A stretch of 64,000 nt of DNA from Alitta virens. Its lineage: Eukaryota; Annelida; Polychaeta; Phyllodocida; Nereididae. A model generated the notes under the pieces. That model was not told the DNA's origin. It saw only the letters and a program-made list of their open reading frames with translations, and made no database searches. The stretch is taken from the NCBI GenBank assembly GCA_932294295.1, contig OW028582.1, forward strand, positions 5,265,515 through 5,329,514. The letters run 5' to 3'. Below, piece after piece: positions 10,649-23,263 of the stretch. Each line of letters opens with the position of its first letter. Position 1 is the first letter of the stretch. The translations under genes were made by a program, and so were the position numbers.

Positions 10649-11652
10649 CTCTGCTATATATCACTATTGGAGCCTGTATCTCGTCCAGAATTGGCCTTGT
10701 CTGGTAGTATGCGTGTAAGAGGTATAGTACCGCTGCAGGAGTTGGTCTAGTGCGGACAGGTGATCTTGCGCTGACACGTCGCAGCCCGTTGTGGCGCAAC
10801 AGATGATGAAATTGACCTGGTTGTGCCAGAACTGCATCGGACTAGAGTTCCAAGCTTGTACAACATTGTGAGAAGTTACGTTAGGCAGCTGACACTTCTC
10901 AGACACATCCGGGTGCTGCGATTGGATCCATGAAAGTCCAGCCGACTGGACTTGGCTGTGGGGTTGAGTGAGTGGCACTCGTCTGGAACAACAGTCTCAT
11001 CTCATATTTGTCCAGAATCCGCCTTGTCTGGTAGTACGCGTGTATGAGGTATAGTACCGCTGCAGGAGTTGGTCTAGTGCGGACAGGTGACCTTGTGCTG
11101 ACACGCCGCAGCCCGTTGTGGCGCACCAGATGACGAAATTGACCTGGTTGTGCCAGAACTGCATCGGACTAGAGTTCCAAGCTTGTACAACGTTGTCAGA
11201 AGTTACGTTAGGCAGCTGACACTTCTCAGACACATCCGGGTGCCGCGTTTGGATCCATGAAAGTCCAGCCGACTGGACTTGGCTGTGGGGTTGAGTGAGT
11301 GGCACTCGTCTGGAACAACAGTCTCATCTTTGTTCTCGGCCCCGACCCGGATTCAGGTGACATTTCGCTTTGTCGTGGTGTTGATGACTTTGTAGCAGTG
11401 AAAGACGTCGCTGTCGTTGTCGTCTTTTTCACAGTGGTTCGGCCGAGGGTTGCGTGGAATTCAGGGTGGCTGTGAATTTCAGATGCACAATGACATCGTG
11501 GGCGCCCTCATTGGGGATTTTGGATTTTGGTCGAGCACGCTCGGGTTGTTCGTCACTACAACTGACTGGCGCACACCTTACACAACATGGGGATCCCGGA
11601 GGAGCCTGTATGGGTTGACCTTGCATCCGTATTGACTTGCAGTCATTATTAG
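10649..11652 (+). repeat. Unit 13, class E composite, 1004 bp
   Basis: Copy of the 4875 unit at offset 5774; private cacgtcgc at 10779; junction after 11001. Confidence 0.93.
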
Positions 11653-13007
11653 CTCCGCTATATATCACTATTGGAGCCTTTATCTCGTCCAGAATCGGCC
11701 TTGTCTGGTAGTATGCGTGTAAGAGGTATAGTACCGCTGCAGGAGTTGGTCTAGTGCAGACAGGTTATCTTGCGTTGACACGCCGCAGCCCGTTGTGGCG
11801 CACCAGATGACGAAATTGAACTGGTTGTGCCAGAACTGCATCGGCTAGAGTTTCAAGCTTGTACAACTTTGTCAGAAGTTACGTTAGGCAGCTGACACTT
11901 CTCAGACACATACGGGTGCCGCGTTTGGATCCATGAAAGTCCAGCCGACTCGACTTGGCTGTGGGGTTGAGTCAGTGGCACTCGTCTGGAACAACAGTCT
12001 CATCTCATATTTGTCCAGAATCCGCCTTGTCTGGTAGTACGCGTGTTTGAGGTATAGTACCGCTGCAGGAGTTGGTCTAGTGCGGACAGGTGACCTTGTG
12101 CTGACACGCCGCAGCCCGTTGTGGCGCACCAGATGACGAAATTGACCTGGTTGTGCCAGAACTGCATCGGACTAGAGTTCCAAGCTTGTACAACGTTGTC
12201 AGAAGTTACGTTAGGCAGCTGACACTTCTCAGACACATCCGGGTGCCGCGTTTGGATCCATGAAAGTCCAGCCGACTGGACTTGGCTGTGGGGTTGAGTG
12301 AGTGGCACTCGTCTGGAACAACAGTCTTATCTCATCTTGTGTTCAGAATCCGCCTTGTCTGGTAGTACGCGTGTAAGAGGTATAGTACCGCTGCAGGAGT
12401 TGGTCTAGTGCGGACAGGTGACCTTGTGCTGACACGCCGCAGCCCGTTGTAGCGCACCAGATGACGAAATTGACCTGGTTGTGCCAGAACTGCATCGGAC
12501 TAGAGTTCCAAGCTTGTACAACGTTGTCAGAAGTTACGTTAGGCAGCTGACACTTCTCAGACACATCCGGGTGCCGCGTTTGGATCCATGAAAGTCCTGC
12601 CGACTGGACTTGGCTGTGGGGTTGAGTGAGTGGCACTCGTCTGGAACAACAGTATCATCTTTGTTCTCGGCCCCGACCCGGATTCAGGTGACATTTTGCT
12701 TGGTCGTGGTGTTGATGACTTTGTAGCAGTGAAAGACGTCGCTGTCGTTGTCGTCTTTTTCAGTGGTTCGGCCGAGGTTCTGGACCATGGTCTGTCCTGT
12801 GGGGGTTGCGTGAAATTCAGGGTGGCTGTGAATTTCAGATGCACAATGACATCGTGGGCGCCGTCATTGGGGGATTTTAGATTTTGGTCGAGCACGCTCG
12901 GGTTGTTCGTCACTACAACTGTCTGACACACTTTACACAACAAGGGGATCCCTGAGGAGCCTGGATGGGTTGACCTTGCATCCGTATTGACTTGCAGTCA
13001 TTATTAG
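11653..13007 (+). repeat. Unit 14, triple composite, 1355 bp
   Basis: Copy of the 5879 unit including gtgtttgagg. Junctions after 12004 and 12331; the second junction has the private cttgtgttc (12339). Confidence 0.92.
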
Positions 13008-14011
13008 CTCTGCTATATATCACTATTGGAGCCTGTATCTCGTCCAGAATTGGCCTTGTCTGGTAGTATGCGTGTAAGAGGTATAGTACCGCTGCAGGAG
13101 TTGGTCTAGTGCGGACAGGTGATCTTGCGCTGACACGCCGCAGCCCGTTGTGGCGCAACAGATGATGAAATTGACCTGGTTGTGCCAGAACTGCATCGGA
13201 CTAGAGTTCCAAGCTTGTACAACATTGTGAGAAGTTACGTTAGGCAGCTGACACTTCTCAGACACATCCGGGTGCTGCGATTGGATCCATGAAAGTCCAG
13301 CCGACTGGACTTGGCTGTGGGGTTGAGTGAGTGGCACTCGTCTGGAACAACAGTCTCATCTCATATTTGTCCAGAATCCGCCTTGTCTGGTAGTACGCGT
13401 GTATGAGGTATAGTACCGCTGCAGGAGTTGGTCTAGTGCGGACAGGTGACCTTGTGCTGACACGCCGCAGCCCGTTGTGGCGCACCAGATGACGAAATTG
13501 ACCTGGTTGTGCCAGAACTGCATCGGACTAGAGTTCCAAGCTTGTACAACGTTGTCAGAAGTTACGTTAGGCAGCTGACACTTCTCAGACACATCCGGGT
13601 GCCGCGTTTGGATCCATGAAAGTCCAGCCGACTGGACTTGGCTGTGGGGTTGAGTGAGTGGCACTCGTCTGGAACAACAGTCTCATCTTTGTTCTCGGCC
13701 CCGACCCGGATTCAGGTGACATTTCGCTTTGTCGTGGTGTTGATGACTTTGTAGCAGTGAAAGACGTCGCTGTCGTTGTCGTCTTTTTCACAGTGGTTCG
13801 GCCGAGGGTTGCGTGGAATTCAGGGTGGCTGTGAATTTCAGATGCACAATGACATCGTGGGCGCCCTCATTGGGGATTTTGGATTTTGGTCGAGCACGCT
13901 CGGGTTGTTCGTCACTACAACTGACTGGCGCACACCTTACACAACATGGGGATCCCGGAGGAGCCTGTATGGGTTGACCTTGCATCCGTATTGACTTGCA
14001 GTCATTATTAG
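13008..14011 (+). repeat. Unit 15, class E composite, 1004 bp
   Basis: Copy of the 7234 unit at offset 5774; junction after 13360. Confidence 0.93.
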
Positions 14012-15015
14012 CTCCGCTATATATCACTATTGGAGCCTTTATCTCGTCCAGAATCGGCCTTGTCTGGTAGTATGCGTGTAAGAGGTATAGTACCGCTGCA
14101 GGAGTTGGTCTAGTGCAGACAGGTTATCTTGCGTTGACACGCCGCAGCCCGTTGTGGCGCACCAGATGACGAAATTGAACTGGTTGTGCCAGAACTGCAT
14201 CGGCTAGAGTTTCAAGCTTGTACAACTTTGTCAGAAGTTACGTTAGGCAGCTGACACTTCTCAGACACATACGGGTGCCGCGTTTGGATCCATGAAAGTC
14301 CAGCCGACTCGACTTGGCTGTGGGGTTGAGTCAGTGGCACTCGTCTGGAACAACAGTCTCATCTCATATTTGTCCAGAATCCGCCTTGTCTGGTAGTACG
14401 CGTGTATGAGGTATAGTACCGCTGCAGGAGTTGGTCTAGTGCGGACAGGTGACCTTGTGCTGACACGCCGCAGCCCGTTGTGGCGCACCAGATGACGAAA
14501 TTGACCTGGTTGTGCCAGAACTGCATCGGACTAGAGTTCCAAGCTTGTACAACGTTGTCAGAAGTTACGTTAGGCAGCTGACACTTCTCAGACACATCCG
14601 GGTGCCGCGTTTGGATCCATGAAAGTCCAGCCGACTGGACTTGGCTGTGGGGTTGAGTGAGTGGCACTCGTCTGGAACAACAGTCTCATCTTTGTTCCTG
14701 GCCCCGACCCGGATTCAGGTGACATTTCGCTTTGTCGTGGTGTTGATGACTTTGTAGCAGTGAAAGACGTCGCTGTCGTTGTCGTCTTTTTCACAGTGGT
14801 TCGGCCGAGGGTTGCGTGGAATTCAGGGTGGCTGTGAATTTCAGATGCACAATGACATCGTGGGTGCCGTCATTGGGGGATTTTGGATTTTGGTCGAGCA
14901 CGCTCGGGTTGTTCGTCACTACAACTGACTGGCGCACACTTTACGCAACAAGGGGATGCCTGAGGAGCATGTATGGGTTGACCTTGCATCCGTATTGACT
15001 TGCAGTCATTATCAG
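14012..15015 (+). repeat. Unit 16, class F composite, 1004 bp
   Basis: Copy of the 8238 unit at offset 5774; junction after 14363; ends ttatcag. Confidence 0.93.
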
Positions 15016-15721
15016 CTCTGCTATATATCACTATTGGAGCCTGTATCTCGTCCAGAATCGGCCTTGTCTGGTAGTATGCGTGTAAGAGGTATAGTACCGC
15101 TGCAGGAGTTGGTCTAGTGCGGACAGGTGATCTTGCGCTGACACGCCGCAGCCCGTTGTGGCGCAACAGATGACAAAATTGACCTGGTTGTGCCAGAACT
15201 GCATCGGACTAGAGTTACAAGCTTGTACAACGTTGTCAGAAGTTACGTTAGGCAGCTGACACTTCTCAGACACATCCGGGTGCCGCGTTTGGATCCATGA
15301 AAGTCCAGCCGACTGGACTTGGCTGTGGGGTTGAGTGAGTGGCACTCGTCTGGAACAACAGTCTCAACTTTGTTCTCGGCCCCGACCTAGATTCAGGTGA
15401 CATTTCGCTTGGTCGTGGTGTTGATGACTTTGTAGCAGTGAAAGACGTCGCTGTCGTTGTCGTCTTTTTCACAGTGGTTCGGCGGAGGTTCTGGACCATG
15501 GTCTGTACTGTGGGGGTTGCGTGAAATTCAGGGTGGCTGTGAATTTCAGATGCACAATGACATCGTGGGCGCCATCATTGGGGGATTTTGGATTTTGGTC
15601 GAGCACGCTCGGGTTGTTCGTCGCTAGAACTGACTGGCGCACACCTTACACAACACGGGGGATCCCTGAGGAGCCTGTATGGGTTGACCTTGCATCCGTA
15701 TTGACTTGCAGTCATTATTAG
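15016..15721 (+). repeat. Unit 17, class A, 706 bp
   Basis: All A diagnostics present. Followed directly by the B/F hybrid. Confidence 0.95.
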
Positions 15722-16725
15722 CTCTGCTATATATCACTATTGGAGCCTGTATCTCGTCCAGATTCAGCCTTGTCTGGTAGTAAGCGTGTAAGAGGTATAG
15801 TACCGCTGCAGGAGTTGGTCTAGTGCAGACAGGTTATCTTGCGTTGACACGCCGCAGCCCGTTGTGGCGCACCAGATGACGAAATTGAACTGGTTGTGCC
15901 AGAACTGCATCGGCTAGAGTTTCAAGCTTGTACAACTTTGTCAGAAGTTACGTTAGGCAGCTGACACTTCTCAGACACATACGGGTGCCGCGTTTGGATC
16001 CATGAAAGTCCAGCCGACTCGACTTGGCTGTGGGGTTGAGTCAGTGGCACTCGTCTGGAACAACAGTCTCATCTCATATTTGTCCAGAATCCGCCTTGTC
16101 TGGTAGTACGCGTGTATGAGGTATAGTACCGCTGCAGGAGTTGGTCTAGTGCGGACAGGTGACCTTGTGCTGACACGCCGCAGCCCGTTGTGGCGCACCA
16201 GATGACGAAATTGACCTGGTTGTGCCAGAACTGCATCGGACTAGAGTTCCAAGCTTGTACAACGTTGTCAGAAGTTACGTTAGGCAGCTGACACTTCTCA
16301 GACACATCCGGGTGCCGCGTTTGGATCCATGAAAGTCCAGCCGACTGGACTTGGCTGTGGGGTTGAGTGAGTGGCACTCGTCTGGAACAACAGTCTCATC
16401 TTTGTTCCTGGCCCCGACCCGGATTCAGGTGACATTTCGCTTTGTCGTGGTGTTGATGACTTTGTAGCAGTGAAAGACGTCGCTGTCGTTGTCGTCTTTT
16501 TCACAGTGGTTCGGCCGAGGGTTGCGTGGAATTCAGGGTGGCTGTGAATTTCAGATGCACAATGACATCGTGGGTGCCGTCATTGGGGGATTTTGGATTT
16601 TGGTCGAGCACGCTCGGGTTGTTCGTCACTACAACTGACTGGCGCACACTTTACGCAACAAGGGGATGCCTGAGGAGCATGTATGGGTTGACCTTGCATC
16701 CGTATTGACTTGCAGTCATTATCAG
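15722..16725 (+). repeat. Unit 18, B/F hybrid composite, 1004 bp
   Basis: agattcagcc and tagtaag (B) to 15784, then gcagacaggtt onward (F) from about 15824. Junction after 16073; ends ttatcag. Confidence 0.9.
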
Positions 16726-17431
16726 CTCTGCTATATATCACTATTGGAGCCTGTATCTCGTCCAGAATCGGCCTTGTCTGGTAGTATGCGTGTAAGAGGT
16801 ATAGTACCGCTGCAGGAGTTGGTCTAGTGCGGACAGGTGATCTTGCGCTGACACGCCGCAGCCCGTTGTGGCGCAACAGATGACAAAATTGACCTGGTTG
16901 TGCCAGAACTGCATCGGACTAGAGTTACAAGCTTGTACAACGTTGTCAGAAGTTACGTTAGGCAGCTGACACTTCTCAGACACATCCGGGTGCCGCGTTT
17001 GGATCCATGAAAGTCCAGCCGACTGGACTTGGCTGTGGGGTTGAGTGAGTGGCACTCGTCTGGAACAACAGTCTCAACTTTGTTCTCGGCCCCGACCTAG
17101 ATTCAGGTGACATTTCGCTTGGTCGTGGTGTTGATGACTTTGTAGCAGTGAAAGACGTCGCTGTCGTTGTCGTCTTTTTCACAGTGGTTCGGCGGAGGTT
17201 CTGGACCATGGTCTGTACTGTGGGGGTTGCGTGAAATTCAGGGTGGCTGTGAATTTCAGATGCACAATGACATCGTGGGCGCCATCATTGGGGGATTTTG
17301 GATTTTGGTCGAGCACGCTCGGGTTGTTCGTCGCTAGAACTGACTGGCGCACACCTTACACAACACGGGGGATCCCTGAGGAGCCTGTATGGGTTGACCT
17401 TGCATCCGTATTGACTTGCAGTCATTATTAG
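16726..17431 (+). repeat. Unit 19, class A, 706 bp
   Basis: Copy of the 15016 unit at offset 1710. Confidence 0.95.
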
Positions 17432-18136
17432 CTCTGCTATATATCACTATTGGAGCCTGTATCTCGTCCAGATTGAGCCTTGTCTGGTAGTAAGCGTGTA
17501 AGAGGTATAGTACCGCTGCAGGAGTTGGTCTATTGCGGACAGGTGATCTTGCGCTGACAGGCCGCAGCCCGTTGTGGCGCACCAGATGATGAAATTGACC
17601 TGGTTGTGCCAGAACTGCATCGGACTAGAGTTACAAGCTTGTACAACGTTGTCAGAAGTTACGTTAGGCAGCTGACACTTCTCAGACACATCCGGGTGCC
17701 GCGTTTGGATCCATGAAAGTCCAGCCGACTGGACTTGGCTGTGGGGTTAAGTGAGTGGCACTCGTCTGGAACAACAGTCTCATCTTTGTTCTCGGCCCCG
17801 ACCCGGATTCAGGTGACATTTCGCTTGGTCGTGGTGTTGATGACTTTGTAGCAGTGAAAGACGTCGCTGTCGTTGTCGTCTTTTTCACAGTGGTTCGGCC
17901 GAGGTTCTGGACCATGGTCTGTCCTGAGGGGGTTGCGTGAAATTCAGGGTGGCTGTGAATTTCATATGCACAGTGACATCGTGGGCGCCATCATTGGGGG
18001 ATTTTGGATTTTGGTCGAGCACGCTCGGGTTGTTCGTCACTACAAATGACTGGCGCACACTTTACACAACAAGCGGATACCTGAGGAGCATGTATGGGTT
18101 GAACTTGCATCCGTATTGACTTGCAGTCATTATTAG
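17432..18136 (+). repeat. Unit 20, class B, 705 bp
   Basis: Private agattgagcc, and gagttacaag in place of gagttccaag; otherwise a standard B unit. Confidence 0.93.
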
Positions 18137-19141
18137 CTCTGCTATATATCACTATTGGAGCCTTTATCTCGTCCAGAATCGGCCTTGTCTGGTAGTACGC
18201 GTGTAAGAGGTATAGTACCGCTGCAGGAGTTGGTCTAGTGCGGACAGGTGATCTTGCGCTGACACGCCGCAGCCCGTTGTGGCGCAACAGATGATGAAAT
18301 TGACCTGGTTGTGCCAGAACTGCATCGGACTAGAGTTCCAAGCTTGTACAACATTGTGAGAAGTTACGTTAGGCAGCTGACACTTCTCAGACACATCCGG
18401 GTGCTGCGATTGGATCCATGAAAGTCCAGCCGACTGGACTTGGCTGTGGGGTTGAGTGAGTGGCACTCGTCTGGAACAACAGTCTCATCTCATATTTGTC
18501 CAGAATCCGCCTTGTCTGGTAGTACGCGTGTATGAGGTATAGTACCGCTGCAGGAGTTGGTCTAGTGCGGACAGGTGACCTTGTGCTGACACGCCGCAGC
18601 CCGTTGTGGCGCACCAGATGACGAAATTGACCTGGTTGTGCCAGAACTGCATCGGACTAGAGTTCCAAGCTTGTACAACGTTGTCAGAAGTTACGTTAGG
18701 CAGCTGACACTTCTCAGACACATCCGGGTGCCGCGTTTGGATCCATGAAAGTCCAGCCGACTGGACTTGGCTGTGGGGTTGAGTGAGTGGCACTCGTCTG
18801 GAACAAGAGTCTCATCTTTGTTCTCGGCCCCGACCCGGATTCAGGTGACATTTCGCTTTGTCGTGGTGTTGATGACTTTGTAGCAGTGAAAGACGTCGCT
18901 GTCGTTGTCGTCTTTTTCACAGTGGTTCGGCCGAGGGTTGCGTGGAATTCAGGGTGGCTGTGAATTTCAGATGCACAATGACATCGTGGGCGCCGTCATT
19001 GGGGGATTTTGGATTTTGGTCGAGCACGCTCGGGTTGTTCGTCACTACAACTGACTGGCGCACACCTTACACAACATGGGGATCCCTGAGGAGCCTGTAT
19101 GGGTTGACCTTGCATCCGTATTGACTTGCAGTCATTATTAG
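18137..19141 (+). repeat. Unit 21, class E' composite, 1005 bp
   Basis: Starts agcctttatc and agaatcggcc, then gtgctgcgattgg. Junction after 18489; body with aacaagagtc, the 27-bp deletion, gccgtcattggggg and catggggatccctg. Confidence 0.92.
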
Positions 19142-20146
19142 CTCCGCTATATATCACTATTGGAGCCTTTATCTCGTCCAGAATCGGCCTTGTCTGGTAG
19201 TATGCGTGTAAGAGGTATAGTACCACTGCAGGAGTTGGTCTAGTGCAGACAGGTTATCTTGCGTTGACACGCCGCAGCCCGATGTGGCGCACCAGATGAC
19301 GAAATTGACCTGGTTGTGCCAGAACTGCATCGGCTAGAGTTTCAAGCTTGTACAACTTTGTCAGAAGTTACGTTAGGCAGCTGACACTTCTCAGACACAT
19401 ACGGGTGCCGCGTTTGGATCCATGAAAGTCCAGCCGACTGGACTTGGCTGTGGGGTTGAGTCAGTGGCACTCGTCTGGAACAACAGTCTCATCTCATATT
19501 TGTCCAGAATCCGCCTTGTCTGGTAGTACGCGTGTATGAGGTATAGTACCGCTGCAGGAGTTGGTCTAGTGCGGACAGGTGACCTTGTGCTGACACGCCG
19601 CAGCCCGTTGTGGCGCACCAGATGACGAAATTGACCTGGTTGTGCCAGAACTGCATCGGACTAGAGTTCCAAGCTTGTACAACGTTGTCAGAAGTTACGT
19701 TAGGCAGCTGACACTTCTCAGACACATCCGGGTGCCGCGTTTGGATCCATGAAAGTCCAGCCGACTGGACTTGGCTGTGGGGTTGAGTGAGTGGCACTCG
19801 TCTGGAACAACAGTCTCATCTTTGTTCCTGGCCCCGACCCGGATTCAGGTGACATTTCGCTTTGTCGTGGTGTTGATGACTTTGTAGCAGTGAAAGACGT
19901 CGCTGTCGTTGTCGTCTTTTTCACAGTGGTTCGGCCGAGGGTTGCGTGGAATTCAGGGTGGCTGTGAATTTCAGATGCACAATGACATCGTGGGCGCCAT
20001 CATTGGGGGATTTTGGATTTTGGTCGAGCACGCTCGGGTTGTTCGTCGCTAGAACTGACTGGCGCACACCTTACACAACACGGGGGATCCCTGAGGAGCC
20101 TGTATGGGTTGACCTTGCATCCGTATTGACTTGCAGTCATTATTAG
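19142..20146 (+). repeat. Unit 22, class F' composite, 1005 bp
   Basis: F start with gtaccactgc and cccgatgtgg. Junction after 19493; gttcctggcc and the 27-bp deletion, then an A-type 3' end (gtcgctagaac, cacgggggatcc). Confidence 0.92.
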
Positions 20147-20851
20147 CTCTGCTATATATCACTATTGGAGCCTGTATCTCGTCCAGATTCAGCCTTGTCT
20201 GGTAGTAAGCGTGTAAGAGGTATAGTACGGCTGCAGGAGTTGGTCTAGTGCGGACAGGTGATCTTGCGCTGACACGCCGCAGCCCGTTGTGGCGCACCAG
20301 ATGATGAAATTGACCTGGTTGTGCCAGAACTGCATCGGACTAGAGTTACAAGCTTGTACAACGTTGTCAGAAGTTACGTTAGGCAGCTGACACTTCTCAG
20401 ACACATCCGGGTGCCGCGTTTGGATCCATGAAAGTCCAGCCGACTGGACTTGGCTGTGGGGTTAAGTGAGTGGCACTCGTCTGGAACAACAGTCTCATCT
20501 TTGTTCTCGGCCCCGACCCGGATTCAGGTGACATTTCGCTTGGTCGTGGTGTTGATGACTTTGTAGCAGTGAAAGACGTCGCTGTCGTTGTAGTCTTTTT
20601 CACAGTGGTTCGGCCGAGGTTCTGGACCATGGTCTGTCCTGAGGGGGTTGCGTGAAATTCAGGGTGGCTGTGAATTTCATATGCACAGTGACATCGTGGG
20701 CGCCATCATTGGGGGATTTTGTATTTTGGTCGAGCACGCTCGGGTTGTTCGTCACTACAAATGACTGGCGCACACTTTACACAACAAGCGGATACCTGAG
20801 GAGCATGTATGGGTTGAACTTGCATCCGTATTGACTTGCAGTCATTATTAG
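20147..20851 (+). repeat. Unit 23, class B2, 705 bp
   Basis: gtacggctg, gagttacaag, gttgtagtc, gattttgtatt and acaaatgac. Confidence 0.93.
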
Positions 20852-21553
20852 CTCTGCTATATATCACTATTGGAGCCTTTATCTCGTCCAGAATCGGCCT
20901 TGTCTGGTAGTACGCGTGTAAGAGGTATAGTACCGCTGCAGGAGTTGGTGTAGTGCAGACAGGTGCTTTTGAGCTGACACGCCGCAGCCCGTTGTGGCGC
21001 ACCAGATGACGAAATTGACCTGGTTGTGCCAGAACTGCATCGGACTAGAGTTCCAAGCTTGTACAACATTGTGAGAAGTTACGTTAGGCAGCTGACACTT
21101 CTCAGACACATCCGGGTGCCGCGTTTGGATCCATGAAAGTCCTGCCGACTGGACTTGGCTGTGGGGTTGAGTGAGTGGCACTCGTCTGGAACAACAGTAT
21201 CATCTTTGTTCTCGGCCCCGACCCGGATTCAGGTGACATTTTGCTTGGTCGTGGTGTTGATGACTTTGTAGCAGTGAAAGACGTCGCTGTCGTTGTCGTC
21301 TTTTTCAGTGGTTCGGCCGAGGTTCTGGACCATGGTCTGTCCTGTGGGGGTTGCGTGAAATTCAGGGTGGCTGTGAATTTCAGATGCACAATGACATCGT
21401 GGGCGCCCTCATTGGGGATTTTGGATTTTGGTCGAGCACGCTCGGGTTGTTCGTCACTACAACTGACTGGCGCACACCTTACACAACATGGGGATCCCGG
21501 AGGAGCCTGTATGGGTTGACCTTGCATCCGTATTGACTTGCAGTCATTATTAG
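20852..21553 (+). repeat. Unit 24, class C, 702 bp
   Basis: gtgcttttgag, gtcctgccg, agtatcatc, ttttgcttgg, no ca and ccctcattgggg. The missing ca opens a 155-codon minus-strand frame at 21102-21569. Confidence 0.93.
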
Positions 21554-22557
21554 CTCCGCTATATATCACTATTGGAGCCTTTATCTCGTCCAGAATCGGC
21601 CTTGTCTGGTAGTATGCGTGTAAGAGGTATAGTACCGCTGCAGGAGTTGGTCTAGTGCAGACAGGTTATCTTGCGTTGACACGCCGCAGCCCGTTGTGGC
21701 GCACCAGATGACGAAATTGAACTGGTTGTGCCAGAACTGCATCGGCTAGAGTTTCAAGCTTGTACAACTTTGTCAGAAGTTACGTTAGGCAGCTGACACT
21801 TCTCAGACACATACGGGTGCCGCGTTTGGATCCATGAAAGTCCAGCCGACTCGACTTGGCTGTGGGGTTGAGTCAGTGGCACTCGTCTGGAACAACAGTC
21901 TCATCTCATATTTGTCCAGAATCCGCCTTGTCTGGTAGTACGCGTGTATGAGGTATAGTACCGCTGCAGGAGTTGGTCTAGTGCGGACAGGTGACCTTGT
22001 GCTGACACGCCGCAGCCCGTTGTGGCGCACCAGATGACGAAATTGACCTGGTTGTGCCAGAACTGCATCGGACTAGAGTTCCAAGCTTGTACAACGTTGT
22101 CAGAAGTTACGTTAGGCAGCTGACACTTCTCAGACACATCCGGGTGCCGCGTTTGGATCCATGAAAGTCCAGCCGACTGGACTTGGCTGTGGGGTTGAGT
22201 GAGTGGCACTCGTCTGGAACAACAGTCTCATCTTTGTTCCTGGCCCCGACCCGGATTCAGGTGACATTTCGCTTTGTCGTGGTGTTGATGACTTTGTAGC
22301 AGTGAAAGACGTCGCTGTCGTTGTCGTCTTTTTCACAGTGGTTCGGCCGAGGGTTGCGTGGAATTCAGGGTGGCTGTGAATTTCAGATGCACAATGACAT
22401 CGTGGGTGCCGTCATTGGGGGATTTTGGATTTTGGTCGAGCACGCTCGGGTTGTTCGTCACTACAACTGACTGGCGCACACTTTACGCAACAAGGGGATG
22501 CCTGAGGAGCATGTATGGGTTGACCTTGCATCCGTATTGACTTGCAGTCATTATCAG
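21554..22557 (+). repeat. Unit 25, class F composite, 1004 bp
   Basis: Junction after 21905; ends ttatcag, closing block 4. Confidence 0.93.
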
Positions 22558-23263
22558 CTCTGCTATATATCACTATTGGAGCCTGTATCTCGTCCAGAAT
22601 CGGCCTTGTCTGGTAGTATGCGTGTAAGAGGTATAGTACCGCTGCAGGAGTTGGTCTAGTGCGGACAGGTGATCTTGCGCTGACACGCCGCAGCCCGTTG
22701 TGGCGCAACAGATGACAAAATTGACCTGGTTGTGCCAGAACTGCATCGGACTAGAGTTACAAGCTTGTACAACGTTGTCAGAAGTTACGTTAGGCAGCTG
22801 ACACTTCTCAGACACATCCGGGTGCCGCGTTTGGATCCATGAAAGTCCAGCCGACTGGACTTGGCTGTGGGGTTGAGTGAGTGGCACTCGTCTGGAACAA
22901 CAGTCTCAACTTTGTTCTCGGCCCCGACCTAGATTCAGGTGACATTTCGCTTGGTCGTGGTGTTGATGACTTTGTAGCAGTGAAAGACGTCGCTGTCGTT
23001 GTCGTCTTTTTCACAGTGGTTCGGCGGAGGTTCTGGACCATGGTCTGTACTGTGGGGGTTGCGTGAAATTCAGGGTGGCTGTGAATTTCAGATGCACAAT
23101 GACATCGTGGGCGCCATCATTGGGGGATTTTGGATTTTGGTCGAGCACGCTCGGGTTGTTCGTCGCTAGAACTGACTGGCGCACACCTTACACAACACGG
23201 GGGATCCCTGAGGAGCCTGTATGGGTTGACCTTGCATCCGTATTGACTTGCAGTCATTATTAG
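22558..23263 (+). repeat. Unit 26, class A, 706 bp
   Basis: Opens block 5; standard A diagnostics. Confidence 0.95.

Larger units (their letters stand above)
9242..15015 (+). repeat. HOR block 2 (A hybrid E 8-like E F), 5774 bp
   Basis: Units start at 9242, 9948, 10649, 11653, 13008 and 14012. It repeats the second half of block 1 at an offset of 5774 bp; by eye I found only isolated differences, for example at 10779 and 12339. Confidence 0.9.
15016..16725 (+). repeat. HOR block 3 (A, B/F hybrid), 1710 bp
   Basis: Shortest block: an A unit followed by a composite unit that starts as class B and continues as class F. It is a contracted HOR with all interior units lost. Confidence 0.88.
16726..22557 (+). 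repeat. HOR block 4 (A B E' F' B2 C F), 5832 bp
   Basis: Seven starts at 16726, 17432, 18137, 19142, 20147, 20852 and 21554. It reads as a complete HOR and serves as the reference order for blocks 5 to 8. Confidence 0.9.
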
